Source of the DNA: CAJLIR01 sp964408085
Lineage (GTDB): Bacteria; Bacillota_I; Bacilli_A; RF39; UBA660
NCBI GenBank assembly: GCA_964408085.1
Contig: CAYOYB010000010.1
Span: forward strand, 14,960-78,959
Length of the DNA: 64,000 nucleotides
Reading direction: 5' to 3'
Below, piece after piece: positions 33,938-44,097 of this stretch; position 1 is the first letter of the stretch, and every line of letters begins with the position of its first letter. The notes under the pieces were generated by a model that saw only the letters and a list, made by a program, of their open reading frames with translations, did no database searches and was not told where the DNA came from. The position numbers and the translations under genes are program-made.

Positions 33938-36250
33938 GTGAATAACTTTGTAGAATATATAATTAATATAAGCAAAAAATACCAAATAGGTTTAATTCTA
34001 TTTGCTTTTTGTTTTTTATTTGCCCCACCTTTTTTTCCAGAAATAAATTCAGTTTTAATTTTAACTATTTATTCTTTCATTATGATTATTTTAAAATATA
34101 AAAATAGACTTAAAAATATTTTAAAAAATAATAATATTAAAAAATGTTTAACTATTTTAACTATATATTTTATTATTTATATAACATCTATCTTAATAAA
34201 TGGACTTATTACTGGTAATTGGTATTTAAAAAATTATATAATAAATATTTATTCCTTTGTCTTAGCTTTCCCAGTTACTTTTACTTGTTCATTTTATCTA
34301 ATTTTTCGTTGTGAAGATTTAAACTTAAAATTTGATGATTTAATTAAAATTTTTATAAAAGCTGGTCTTATTCAAGCTGTTATATGCGTTTTAACACTAA
34401 TTATTCCACCTCTAAAAAATTTACTAGTTGAAATTATGCTATATAATACAGGCGATGAACACCTTAGTGTTCCTTGGCTCGTATCCAGAAGATTTTATGG
34501 TTTTTCTAATAGTATGCTTGATTTATTTGGATTTGGAACTGGTATTATTGCTGTCTTAGCCTTATTTTATGGTCTAAAACATGGTCATAAATACTTAATG
34601 CTTACACCATTATTATTAGCCGTTCCTTTTTTAAATTCGCGTTCTGGATTAATAATTTTTGCAATTGGTTTTATATTTTTTTTAATATGTGTTTTTACAA
34701 ATGAAAAATTTAAAAATTTGAAGAAATATATATTTTTTAGTGTACTAGGAATTCTATTTTTATTTTTAATAATTTATATTTTTTCTCCTAATACTATTGA
34801 TTGGATTATTAATGATTTTAGTTCATTTTTTATTCAAAATGATGGAACTGCCAGTGTATTGTTTAGTAATGATTTTTGGAAAATACCACATTTAGAAAAT
34901 CTATTGATAGGTACAGGGTATAGTGTTTCTGGATATTCAGAATTTGCTGTACCAATGATTGCTCATTCTGATGTAGGTTATATAAATGAACTATGGAAAG
35001 TTGGTATAATAGGTTCATTAGTAATATATTATTTTGTGCTTTATTTCCATAAAAAGATATATTTATTATCAAAAACTATTGAATGCCGTAATATGTTTTC
35101 TTTCTTCTTTTTAGCAATTTCTGTATTTATGATTAAATGTACTGTTTTTACTTATAACCCAGGTAGTGTTGTTATTTATACCTTAGGATTTATGTTTTTT
35201 CTAGAAAATGAAAAAGAAGCTAATGTTAAAAAGGAGGATAAAATGATAAATAAAGAAATGCTTGATGAAAATATTTTAGTTAGTGTAGTAGTCCCTATTT
35301 ATAATGTTGAAAAATATTTACAAAAATGTCTTACTTCGATTCGCAGTCAAACATACAAAAATTTAGAAATTTTATTAATTAATGATGGGACACAAGACAA
35401 TTCTTTAGCAATTTGTAATGAAAATGCTAAAGAAGATGACAGAATTAAAGTAATTAGTCAAAAAAATGGAGGGCTTTCTAAAGCTCGAAATACTGGATTA
35501 AAAAAGGCAAGTGGAGAATATATTTGTTTTATAGATAGTGATGATTTTGTTGATGAGCATTATGTTGAATATATGTTAAAAAATATTATAGAAAATAATT
35601 CAGATATTTGTGCCTGCGATTTCTATTATATAAATGAAAACGAGGATACTTGGAGTAAAAATATTGTAAAAAACAAGCAAGAATTTACTAATATAGAAGC
35701 AATTTGTGATATATTAAGTGAGAAACAAACTACAGAAGTTATGGCTTGGAATAAATTATATAAACGCAGCCTTTTTATAGACAATGATATAACTTTTCCA
35801 GTTGGTAAGCTTCATGAAGATAATTTTACAACTTATAAATTATATTATTTTTCCAAAAAAGTAACTTTAGTAAATGATAAACTATACTATTATTTACAAC
35901 GTAATAATAGTATTATGAGTCAAAACTTTAATACCAAAAGATTAGAAATATTAAATGCTGTTAAAGAAGCTAGAAAATTTTTTAAAGATTATAATTTAAA
36001 AATTGATCAAGATTTAATTGATTGTTATGAATTATCAATTATGCTTAATTTAATCAATACAATGATGCGTAATAATTATAATGGTAGTGAAAAACAAGAG
36101 TTAATTGACAAAATTAGAAATAATAAAAAAGGGTACTTACACAATAAATATATAGGGTCAAAAAATAGATTATTAGTTATATTATTAGGAAAAACTGGAA
36201 ATTTATATTCAAAAATTTTATTATTTAAAGAAAAAAGTAAAAAATTATAA
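33938..36250 (+). CDS. Wzy-like polysaccharide polymerase fused to a GT2 glycosyltransferase
   Basis: 770 residues. Residues about 1-425 are a multispanning membrane protein with some 10 helices and a large loop (FYGFSNSMLDLFGFGTGI; NSRSGLIIFAIG), in the style of O-antigen polymerase/ligase (Wzy/WaaL). Residues about 436-770 are a complete GT2 (VSVVVPIYNVEKYLQKCLTS, LINDGTQDNS, SKARNTGLKKASGEY, IDSDDF). Between them the DNA keeps a textbook ribosome site (AAGGAGG, 35231-35237) 5 bases before an in-frame ATG (35243, Met436). The GT2 can therefore also be made alone. Probably two genes fused by loss of a stop codon. Confidence 0.82.
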   Translation: MNNFVEYIINISKKYQIGLILFAFCFLFAPPFFPEINSVLILTIYSFIMIILKYKNRLKNILKNNNIKKCLTILTIYFIIYITSILINGLITGNWYLKNYIINIYSFVLAFPVTFTCSFYLIFRCEDLNLKFDDLIKIFIKAGLIQAVICVLTLIIPPLKNLLVEIMLYNTGDEHLSVPWLVSRRFYGFSNSMLDLFGFGTGIIAVLALFYGLKHGHKYLMLTPLLLAVPFLNSRSGLIIFAIGFIFFLICVFTNEKFKNLKKYIFFSVLGILFLFLIIYIFSPNTIDWIINDFSSFFIQNDGTASVLFSNDFWKIPHLENLLIGTGYSVSGYSEFAVPMIAHSDVGYINELWKVGIIGSLVIYYFVLYFHKKIYLLSKTIECRNMFSFFFLAISVFMIKCTVFTYNPGSVVIYTLGFMFFLENEKEANVKKEDKMINKEMLDENILVSVVVPIYNVEKYLQKCLTSIRSQTYKNLEILLINDGTQDNSLAICNENAKEDDRIKVISQKNGGLSKARNTGLKKASGEYICFIDSDDFVDEHYVEYMLKNIIENNSDICACDFYYINENEDTWSKNIVKNKQEFTNIEAICDILSEKQTTEVMAWNKLYKRSLFIDNDITFPVGKLHEDNFTTYKLYYFSKKVTLVNDKLYYYLQRNNSIMSQNFNTKRLEILNAVKEARKFFKDYNLKIDQDLIDCYELSIMLNLINTMMRNNYNGSEKQELIDKIRNNKKGYLHNKYIGSKNRLLVILLGKTGNLYSKILLFKEKSKKL

Positions 36251-36320
36251 TAATTAGTATAATATGATTAAAAACTAATGTTTTAAACAGATGTATTATC
36301 AAATAAAAAGGATGAGTATT

Positions 36321-37388
36321 ATGGTAGAAAAATTAAAGAAAATCAAAATAATTAGATTAATTGCACGCAAAATTATATTTATAAAAAAGAAGATTATCCA
36401 GCATCTTATGCTAATAAATATAATAATTAAAAATGCTTTATACAAAGATAAAATATATATAATTGGGACACCAATTCATGAAAATTTAGGTGATCAAGCT
36501 ATAATATATAGCGAAAATAAATTTTTTAATTATTTTTATCCAAATAAAAAAGTTATTGAGATAGAATCATCATTAGCCCAAAGCAAAACAAAAATATTAA
36601 AGAAAATAATTGAAGATAAAATGATTTTTATACATGGTGGGGGGTTTTTAGGAACTGTTTGGCCTAATGAAGAGCAAATGTTCAGAAAAATAGTTCAGAG
36701 TTTTTCTAAAAATACCATTATTATAATGCCACAAACTATTTTTTTTGATAATAGTGAAAAAGGAAACCAAGAATTACTTATTTCAAAAGAAATATATCAA
36801 TCTCATAAAAAATTATATTTTTGTTGTAGAGAACAATACTCATATAATTTTATGAAAAAAGAGTTTCCAAAATGTAAAACAATTTTAGTACCAGATATTG
36901 TGTTATTCAATAATTTCTTTAATTTTAAATCTATTAGAAATGGTGCTTTATTTTGTATTAGAAGAGATAGAGAAAAAATAAATTACTCCTTTAATGAAAT
37001 TGAAACATTATTAAAGTCAAAAAATGTTTTATTTGATTATACTGATACAGTTATTAAAAAAAATGTATATAGATTTAATCGAAAAAGAGAATTTTTTAAA
37101 AAATTAAAACAAATATCAAATTATAAGATTTTGTTTACAGATAGACTACATGGAATGGTATTCGCATTTTTAACAAATACTCCATGTCTTGTATTTGAAA
37201 ATAGTAATTACAAAGTTAAAGGATTATATGAATGGATATCTGATTGTAAGTACGTTAAAATGTATAATGAAAAAACATTAGAAAAAGATATAGAAGAATT
37301 ATTAAAAATTCAACCAATTTATGATAATAAAAAATTAATTGAGAAATTTGAGTTGTTAAAAGAATTAATTGATAAAAATGGTGATTAA
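36321..37388 (+). CDS. Polysaccharide pyruvyl transferase family protein
   Basis: About 355 residues. GTPIHENLGDQAIIYSE near the N terminus, FIHGGGFLGTVWPNE in the middle and FTDRLHGMVFAFLTNTP near the end are hallmarks of the PS_pyruv_trans family (WcaK/CsaB-like), which adds ketal pyruvate to a sugar from PEP. AAAAGGA at 36305-36311 abuts an ATG at 36312 and is 9 bases from ATG 36321, which I prefer. The N-terminal 35 residues are basic/hydrophobic and may tether it to the membrane. Confidence 0.82.
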   Translation: MVEKLKKIKIIRLIARKIIFIKKKIIQHLMLINIIIKNALYKDKIYIIGTPIHENLGDQAIIYSENKFFNYFYPNKKVIEIESSLAQSKTKILKKIIEDKMIFIHGGGFLGTVWPNEEQMFRKIVQSFSKNTIIIMPQTIFFDNSEKGNQELLISKEIYQSHKKLYFCCREQYSYNFMKKEFPKCKTILVPDIVLFNNFFNFKSIRNGALFCIRRDREKINYSFNEIETLLKSKNVLFDYTDTVIKKNVYRFNRKREFFKKLKQISNYKILFTDRLHGMVFAFLTNTPCLVFENSNYKVKGLYEWISDCKYVKMYNEKTLEKDIEELLKIQPIYDNKKLIEKFELLKELIDKNGD

Positions 37389-37389
37389 T

Positions 37390-38922
37390 ATGGAAATAGA
37401 ATCTAGAACAAAAAAAACTGGTAGAAATGTAGTTTATGCAACAATGTTTCAATTTACTAAAATAATTTTAGTATTTATCAGTAGAAAAATATTTATAAAC
37501 CAATTAGGGGCTTCTTTTTTAGGGATTAATGGTCTTTTTACAAACATTTTATCAATTTTATCATTAGCTGATTTAGGAATGTCGACAACCATGATGTATT
37601 GTTTATATAAACCTTTAGCTGACAACGATAAGTTTAAAATAACTGCATATATGAATTATTTTCAAAAAATATATAACATTATTGCTATAATTATATCTGT
37701 AGTTGGAATCGCAATAATACCATTATTAAAATATATCGTTAATTTGCCAACTGAAATGCCACATATATATTTTTACTATTTATTAATTCTATTTAATTCA
37801 ATAATATCATATTTATTCATCTATAAAACAACGCTTTTGCAAGCTGATCAAAAAATGTATATAATTAACAAATATGACACCATTTTTCAGGTAGTATTAT
37901 TTGTCCTACAAGTTTTGGTTTTATTATTAACAAATAGTTTTGCATTATACTTAGGATGCAACATTTTGTGCACATTTATAGGAAATGTTTTTAAAGTAAG
38001 GGCAACAGAAAAAATATATCCTTACTTAAAAGAAAACCAAAAGAATAGTCTTAATACTGATGAAAAAAAACTATTATTTAAAAATTCATATTCTTTGTTT
38101 TTTTATAAGTTAGGGGGAATACTTCAATCTAATACTGATAATATATTGATATCACTTTTTATAGGTACTATTACAGTAGGATATTATTCAAATTATAGTA
38201 CTATAATATTACAGGTTACAACATTTATTACAATTATTTTTACTGCATTAAAAGCTAGTATTGGAAATTATGTTACCGAAAAAAATATAGAATCACAATA
38301 TGAAATGTTTGAAATATTAGAAGTTTATAATTTTTGGATAGTGAGCTTTTGTTCAATTTGTTTCTTTGCTTTAATACCTAATTTTATTGAATTACTATTT
38401 GGGGAAGAATATTTACTTAGTACTTTATTTTTAATATGTGCTATATTAAATTTTTATACTTCAAATATCAGGCAAACTTTATGGGTTTATAGAGAAACAA
38501 CGGGAATATTTTCAAAAACAAAATACATTACTTTAATAACTGCAATTATCAATTTAATTTTATCTATAATATTAGGAAAATTTTGTGGTATAGTAGGAAT
38601 TGTTTTAGCGACAGTAATTGCACGTATGTTATACGCATGGTGGAAAGAACCGCAAATTATTTATAAGGATATTTTTAACAAAAACGTTAGATTCTATTGT
38701 CAAAAATATATTTTGAGACTTATTTTAACATCATTTATATGTTTAGTATTGTCGTTAATATTTAAATTAATTAGTATTGATAATTTGCTAATTCTATTAA
38801 TTGTAAAATCTATTATATGTGTAATTGTTACAGCCTTAATATACATATTGCTATATAGAAAAAATAAAGCATATCTTTTCTTAATCAAAAAATTTATAAA
38901 AAAAGGAGAAATGGATGAGTAA
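37390..38922 (+). CDS. Wzx-type polysaccharide flippase
   Basis: About 510 residues with roughly 12-14 hydrophobic segments (IIAIIISVVGIAIIPLLKYI; LFVLQVLVLLLTNSFALYLG; FIGTITVGYYSNYSTIILQV). The N-terminal SRTKKTGRNVVYATMFQFTK is typical of MOP-superfamily exporters in capsule loci. It flips the undecaprenyl-linked repeat to the outer face for polymerisation by the Wzy-like protein. It starts 2 bases after the upstream stop. Confidence 0.88.
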   Translation: MEIESRTKKTGRNVVYATMFQFTKIILVFISRKIFINQLGASFLGINGLFTNILSILSLADLGMSTTMMYCLYKPLADNDKFKITAYMNYFQKIYNIIAIIISVVGIAIIPLLKYIVNLPTEMPHIYFYYLLILFNSIISYLFIYKTTLLQADQKMYIINKYDTIFQVVLFVLQVLVLLLTNSFALYLGCNILCTFIGNVFKVRATEKIYPYLKENQKNSLNTDEKKLLFKNSYSLFFYKLGGILQSNTDNILISLFIGTITVGYYSNYSTIILQVTTFITIIFTALKASIGNYVTEKNIESQYEMFEILEVYNFWIVSFCSICFFALIPNFIELLFGEEYLLSTLFLICAILNFYTSNIRQTLWVYRETTGIFSKTKYITLITAIINLILSIILGKFCGIVGIVLATVIARMLYAWWKEPQIIYKDIFNKNVRFYCQKYILRLILTSFICLVLSLIFKLISIDNLLILLIVKSIICVIVTALIYILLYRKNKAYLFLIKKFIKKGEMDE

Positions 38923-40117
38923 TATAAAACTAACTTTTACAGGAGATGCCTTTTTGACAAAAAGAATTATAGATATATATAAAAAGGGATTAGATGATAG
39001 TAAATATGATTTAAATAATATATTTGTTAGTTTAAAACCTCTTTTTGAACAATCAGATCTTGTTATTTCTAACTTAGAAACTCCATTAAGTGAAAATAAA
39101 GATGAATGGGGAAAAAATTTATATCTATTAACAGCTCCAAAAGAGTTTGCAACAGCATTATTTAATAATGGAATTAGATTTGTAACAACAGCAAATAATC
39201 ATTGTTTAGATAATGGATTAGATGGAATAGACAAAACTATAGATATATTAGATTCAATTAATATTGGTCATACAGGTACCTATAAAACAAAAAATAATGA
39301 CTGTCTTTTAAACATTAATGGAATTAAAATTAGCATTTTATCTTATACATATGGAACTAATGCATTTAATAATAATGTGTATTTAAAATCAAAAGAAAAA
39401 CAAAAAATTAATATGTTTCAAAATCAAGAATTAAGCAATAGTATTTTACGTTTTTTCTATAATTCAACATTTATATTAGCAAAAGTAATCAGAAAAATAT
39501 TATCCAAATTAAAATTATTTCAATTTAATAAAATGCCTTACGAGAGAACAGAATTTTCTTATACATATAAAAAGAAATTGAAAAGAGAAATAAAAAATGC
39601 AAAATTAAATAATGCTGATTTAATAATAATGTGTATGCATGAAGGTGGTCAATATAATAAAGAAGTAACATCTAGGGCAATCAAAAGAGCCAACTTTTTA
39701 TTTAAAAATGGTGTAGATATTATAATTGGTAATCATGAACATGTAATTCATAAAGTAGAAAAGAAGAAAGAAAAGTTTGTTGCTTATTCCTTAGGAAATT
39801 TAACATCAACTTTTGGTATTATTGATGATCCAAAAAATTATTTAAACGACTATTCCATATTAATACATATATATATTGAAAAAAACGAAAAAAGTGTAAA
39901 AATAGAAAAAATTACATTTACAATTTTAAAACAAATAATTCAAAAAACTGAATATGGTGAAGTAGTAAAAACTGAAATGCTAAATAATTTAATAAATAAA
40001 TCAAAAAATGAAATAGAAAAGAAACAATTACTAAATGATAACAAAAATATTATACAAATAGTATTAGATAAAAATATTGACACAATTCAATTACAAGATG
40101 AGTATATAATTAGTTAA
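38915..40117 (+). CDS. CapA-family metallophosphatase-like protein
   Basis: 400 residues. LTFTGDAFL, VISNLETPLS, VTTANNHCLDNGLDGIDKTI and IIGNHEHVIHKVEKKKEKFV form the calcineurin-like metal site of the CapA/PgsA fold. In poly-gamma-glutamate and capsule systems these are linked to export or modification of the polymer. No clear signal peptide is present, so it may act inside. It overlaps the flippase gene by 8 bases and follows AAAAGGAGAA. Confidence 0.82.
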   Translation: MSNIKLTFTGDAFLTKRIIDIYKKGLDDSKYDLNNIFVSLKPLFEQSDLVISNLETPLSENKDEWGKNLYLLTAPKEFATALFNNGIRFVTTANNHCLDNGLDGIDKTIDILDSINIGHTGTYKTKNNDCLLNINGIKISILSYTYGTNAFNNNVYLKSKEKQKINMFQNQELSNSILRFFYNSTFILAKVIRKILSKLKLFQFNKMPYERTEFSYTYKKKLKREIKNAKLNNADLIIMCMHEGGQYNKEVTSRAIKRANFLFKNGVDIIIGNHEHVIHKVEKKKEKFVAYSLGNLTSTFGIIDDPKNYLNDYSILIHIYIEKNEKSVKIEKITFTILKQIIQKTEYGEVVKTEMLNNLINKSKNEIEKKQLLNDNKNIIQIVLDKNIDTIQLQDEYIIS

Positions 40118-40131
40118 TGAGGTAAAAATTT

Positions 40132-41379
40132 ATGGAACAGAAAATATTAATAAATAAAATCAACAAAGAAAAAAATAAAATAAATTATATTTATCAAGCA
40201 AGTGGTAAATGGGCAGATTTATTATCAAAAACAAAAAATTTATTTTTAGAATTTGATACCAATATAGAAAATGTACCTGATAGTATTGCTATTATTCCAA
40301 TGTTATGCAACATTTTGCCAATTAGTTGGGTATTCAATATAGATATAGTTATTAATGAGTTAGATGAGGTTTTTTATAACAACATAAATGAGATAAAAAA
40401 AGGTTACATTGACATGTACCCAGAAATAAAGTTTGGTGGAAATTTATATGTTGAAAAAGTAGTTTCAAACAATTATGTTTCAAAAGGTTCAGCGGTGTTG
40501 TTTTCTGGGGGTGTTGATGCTTTTAATACCCTTATTAGTCACATAGATGAAAAACCAGCTTTGATAACAGTATGGGGTTCTGATATTTCATTATCAGATA
40601 AAACAGGCTGGGAATTAGTTGATACGCATCATAAAAAGACAGCAAGTGATTTTGATATTAAATATCATGCTATTAAAACCAATTTTAGAAGTTTTATAAA
40701 TTGTAGTGCTCTTTCAAATTATGTTTCAAAGAAAGTAAAGGGCGAATGGTGGCACGAATTTCAACATGGAATAGGGTTAATAGGTTTAACTGCTCCATTA
40801 GCTTATACAGAAAAGTATAAAATAGTTTATATAGCTTCATCATTCACTATAGCAGATAAAGGAAACTATACTTGTGCCTCTGATCCAACTATTGATAATC
40901 ATTTAAAGCATTCAAGTTGTAAAACAATACATGATGGGTATGAATTTAATAGGCAAGATAAAATACATAATATTTGCAATTATGTAGATAAAACCAATAA
41001 ACCAATCAAATTAAGAGTTTGTTGGGAATCAACAGGGGGAAAAAACTGCTGTGAATGTGAAAAATGTTGTAGAACTATGTTAGGAATATTAACAGAAAAA
41101 AATGATCCTAATAAATTTGGATTTAATTTCAATAGTAATGTTAGAAAGAAAATGATGAAAACAGTTCAACCTTTCGCTAAATATAATCATAGTCGCCAAT
41201 ATTCAGAAATGCAAAGACAATTTATTGAAAATTATAAAACATCTGAAATTCCAAAAGATTTATTATGGTTTTCTAAATTAAAAATAGTTAATAAAAAACC
41301 ATTTTTTATAATTTTAAAAGATAAAATATCATACATTCTAAAAAAAATATTTTCCAAAATTAAAAAAAAGCATAGATAA
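40132..41379 (+). CDS. PP-loop ATPase-like protein of the polysaccharide locus
   Basis: 415 residues. AVLFSGGVDAFNTLISH (near residue 126) is an SGGxD pyrophosphate loop, as in ATP pyrophosphatases of the QueC/asparagine synthetase type. A cysteine cluster follows at GGKNCCECEKCCRTMLGIL (about 302-322), a possible zinc site like that of QueC. The N-terminal 100 residues are unfamiliar and the C terminus is basic. It is not a housekeeping QueC by context. An amide- or thioamide-forming step on a sugar is possible, but that is inference. Confidence 0.68.
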   Translation: MEQKILINKINKEKNKINYIYQASGKWADLLSKTKNLFLEFDTNIENVPDSIAIIPMLCNILPISWVFNIDIVINELDEVFYNNINEIKKGYIDMYPEIKFGGNLYVEKVVSNNYVSKGSAVLFSGGVDAFNTLISHIDEKPALITVWGSDISLSDKTGWELVDTHHKKTASDFDIKYHAIKTNFRSFINCSALSNYVSKKVKGEWWHEFQHGIGLIGLTAPLAYTEKYKIVYIASSFTIADKGNYTCASDPTIDNHLKHSSCKTIHDGYEFNRQDKIHNICNYVDKTNKPIKLRVCWESTGGKNCCECEKCCRTMLGILTEKNDPNKFGFNFNSNVRKKMMKTVQPFAKYNHSRQYSEMQRQFIENYKTSEIPKDLLWFSKLKIVNKKPFFIILKDKISYILKKIFSKIKKKHR

Positions 41380-41396
41380 TTTTAATGGTGATTTAT

Positions 41397-41876
41397 ATGA
41401 AAAAAATAATTTTACATATATTACTAATACTATGGATAAGCTTAATTTTCTTTTTTTCACATCAACCTGCGATTGACTCTGACAAAGCAAGTAATGGAGT
41501 AATAGTTAAAATTATTCACACTGTTGAAATAATAAGTAATCATGAATTTAATGATAATGAATTAGAAATAATATCAAACTATTTAATTTTTCCAGTTAGA
41601 AAATTAGCTCACTTTACTTTATATTTTATATTAGGAATATTAGTTTATAATGTTGTTATGTTATATAATATAGATAATAAAAAAATATTTCTAATCAGTA
41701 TATTATTTTGTATAATATACGCTTGTAGTGATGAAATACATCAATTATTTGTTATAGGTAGATCTGGAGAATTAAGGGATGTATTAATTGATACAATAGG
41801 TAGTTTATTAGGAATTCTAATAGTATCTAAGATAATTAATAGAAAACAAAAAAAATCAAATGATAAGGTGTGGTAA
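41397..41876 (+). CDS. VanZ-like membrane protein
   Basis: 159 residues with four membrane helices. FFFSHQPAIDSDKAS, RKLAHFTLYFILGILVYN and SDEIHQLFVIGRSGELRDVLIDT are the conserved VanZ-family segments. Function in the cell envelope is unclear; VanZ gives low teicoplanin resistance. ATG 41397 is chosen for the GGTGATT ribosome site and family start (KKIILHILLILWI). The stop overlaps the ribosome site of the LCP gene. Confidence 0.85.
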   Translation: MKKIILHILLILWISLIFFFSHQPAIDSDKASNGVIVKIIHTVEIISNHEFNDNELEIISNYLIFPVRKLAHFTLYFILGILVYNVVMLYNIDNKKIFLISILFCIIYACSDEIHQLFVIGRSGELRDVLIDTIGSLLGILIVSKIINRKQKKSNDKVW

Positions 41877-41878
41877 CT

Positions 41879-43915
41879 TTGAGTAATAATAAAATTAATT
41901 CTGAAAGTAAAACAAAAGCAAATAAAAAGACAAATAATATAAAAACAAAAACAGTAAAATCTCCTAAAACAGAAACTAATAAACAAAAAAATAACGAAGT
42001 TGAACAAGTTACTAAACAAAAAGCTACAAGTTCTAAAAGTAATAAGCCAACAATAGCGAATCAAAAAAATGATAAAACTACTAAAGTTAATGATAAAACA
42101 AAAGAAGTAATCAAAAAGGAAACTACCAAATCTAAAACTAATAATTCAAAGAATATAGAAGCTAAAAAAGAAATTGAAACGAAAAAATCGCAAGTAAAAG
42201 AAAGTACAAAATCAAAAACTAAACTAGAATCAGAAGCAAAAACAATTGATGAATCTAAAACTGCAAAAGTCAAAGCAAATATCAAAACTAAAGCTTCTGA
42301 AACTCAAGCAGAAATAAAGTCAAAGACCATTAAATCAAAAACAAGTAGTAGTTCAAGCTCTACAACTAAAAAAGTAGATAATAAACTTGAAAATAAAAAA
42401 GAAAATTTAAAAAATAAAACTACAAATGATAAAACAAATGAGCAAAATAATATAGAATCATCAATAAAACAACCTATATCAAACTCTAAAAACAATATAT
42501 TTAAAAAAATAATTAATATAGTTTCTTTATCTATTAAAACACTATTTATAATTTCTTTTATAATGAATTTAGTTTTTTTATTAAAGATGGATATACTTCC
42601 TACCAAATATTTATTAATTTTTATCTTAGTATCTAGTATTATAATTTTATTTGCTGTTTTAACAGAGTTTATTTTAAAAAGTAAAATAATGAAATTGATA
42701 TCTACGACATTATCATTAATTTTTATAATATTTTATATATTTGCTTATATTTATCTTAATAAAACACATACATTTATTAATGGACTATTTAATAATGAAC
42801 AAATTGAAACTTATTATATAGCTGTATTAGAGGATTCAGTATATGAAGAAATTGAAGATTTAAAAAATCTAAAAATTGGTTCATATTATAATAACGAAGA
42901 ATCTTACAATCAAGTTATTAATACTATTAATAATTTAATTGAGTATGATGAACAAAATTATGAAACATTGGTTGAACTTTATAATAATTTAACATTTGGT
43001 GAAATTGACGCTATTTTTATAAATGAAGCAAATAAGAATATAATTGAAGAAAACCAAGAAATATTTGATATCAAACTTAGATATATTTATAATGTTGATG
43101 CTGTCACTCAAATAAATATTTCTTCAAAAGATTTAAATGTTATTGATACACCATTTATTGTCTATATTACAGGAATTGATACTTATGGCGAAATTTATAG
43201 TACTGCTAGAAGTGATGTAAATATTATAGCTGTAATCAACCCTAAAATTAAAAAAATATTATTACTTACAATACCTAGAGATTATTATGTTCAGTTACAT
43301 AATACAACTGGTATTAGAGATAAACTTACACACGCTGGTATGTATGGAATAGATATGTCTGCTTCAACAATTGAAGATTTATTAGATATTGATATAAATT
43401 ATTATGTAAGATTAAACTTTTCAACTCTGATAAATGCTATTGATGCTATAGGTGGTGTTGAGGTTTACTCACCATATACATTTAATACTTATGGCTATCA
43501 ATTTTACGAAGGATATAATTATTTGAATGGAGACTATGCCTTGGCCTTTTCTCGTGCTCGCTATAATTTTGAAGGTGGGGACAGAACACGTGGAGAAAAT
43601 CAAATGCGTGTTATCGAAGCTGTCATCAATAAAATATCTTCATCAAGAGTATTAGTTACTAATTATCTAGATATATTAAATAGTTTAAGTGGAACCTTCC
43701 AAACAAATATTGATTCTAATCAAATTTATGACTTAGTAAAAATGCAATTATCGACTATGCCAAAATGGCAAATCGAAACTTATAGCTTAAATGGTTATGA
43801 TTCTAGTAATTATACCTATAGTATGGGGGATATGTTACTATATGTTATGGAACCAGATTATAATACAGTTAATGAAGCAAAAATAAAAATAAATGAATTG
43901 TTAGAAAAAAATTGA
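41879..43915 (+). CDS. LytR-CpsA-Psr (LCP) family protein with long disordered N terminus
   Basis: About 678 residues. The first 200 are low-complexity Lys/Thr/Ser/Asn (cytoplasmic, unstructured). Three membrane helices follow (about 215-300), then an extracellular part with an accessory region and the LCP catalytic domain: RSDVNIIAVINP, LLTIPRDYYVQL, HAGMYGIDMSA, IDAIGGVEVYSP, FSRARYNFEGGDRTRGENQ. LCP enzymes transfer polymers from undecaprenyl phosphate to peptidoglycan, so this probably attaches the polysaccharide made by the locus. TTG 41879 is preferred to GTG 41870, which lies within the AAGGTG ribosome site. Confidence 0.88.
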   Translation: MSNNKINSESKTKANKKTNNIKTKTVKSPKTETNKQKNNEVEQVTKQKATSSKSNKPTIANQKNDKTTKVNDKTKEVIKKETTKSKTNNSKNIEAKKEIETKKSQVKESTKSKTKLESEAKTIDESKTAKVKANIKTKASETQAEIKSKTIKSKTSSSSSSTTKKVDNKLENKKENLKNKTTNDKTNEQNNIESSIKQPISNSKNNIFKKIINIVSLSIKTLFIISFIMNLVFLLKMDILPTKYLLIFILVSSIIILFAVLTEFILKSKIMKLISTTLSLIFIIFYIFAYIYLNKTHTFINGLFNNEQIETYYIAVLEDSVYEEIEDLKNLKIGSYYNNEESYNQVINTINNLIEYDEQNYETLVELYNNLTFGEIDAIFINEANKNIIEENQEIFDIKLRYIYNVDAVTQINISSKDLNVIDTPFIVYITGIDTYGEIYSTARSDVNIIAVINPKIKKILLLTIPRDYYVQLHNTTGIRDKLTHAGMYGIDMSASTIEDLLDIDINYYVRLNFSTLINAIDAIGGVEVYSPYTFNTYGYQFYEGYNYLNGDYALAFSRARYNFEGGDRTRGENQMRVIEAVINKISSSRVLVTNYLDILNSLSGTFQTNIDSNQIYDLVKMQLSTMPKWQIETYSLNGYDSSNYTYSMGDMLLYVMEPDYNTVNEAKIKINELLEKN

Positions 43916-43934
43916 TAGTAATGTCAATTTTTTT
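43909..43934 (+). terminator. Terminator of the polysaccharide operon
   Basis: AAATTGA / TCAATTT stem followed by a T-run, overlapping the LCP stop codon. Confidence 0.7.
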
Positions 43935-44097
43935 ATTATATTATTTTTGATTGTTAGGTGAAATATTGATAACAGATTATTTTAATCATATTATCAAATT
44001 TAGAAAATTTGTCATGAGTTATTTGTAAATATAAGAAATTAATGATTTTACAACTAAAAAAATATTTGATAATTTAGTTTTTGAAAGGAGACAACTA

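Noticed and set aside
42061..42606. Hydrophobic minus-strand frames opposite the LCP gene N terminus
   Set aside because: They are mirror images of the Lys/Thr/Ser-rich low-complexity coding sequence, with no ribosome sites.
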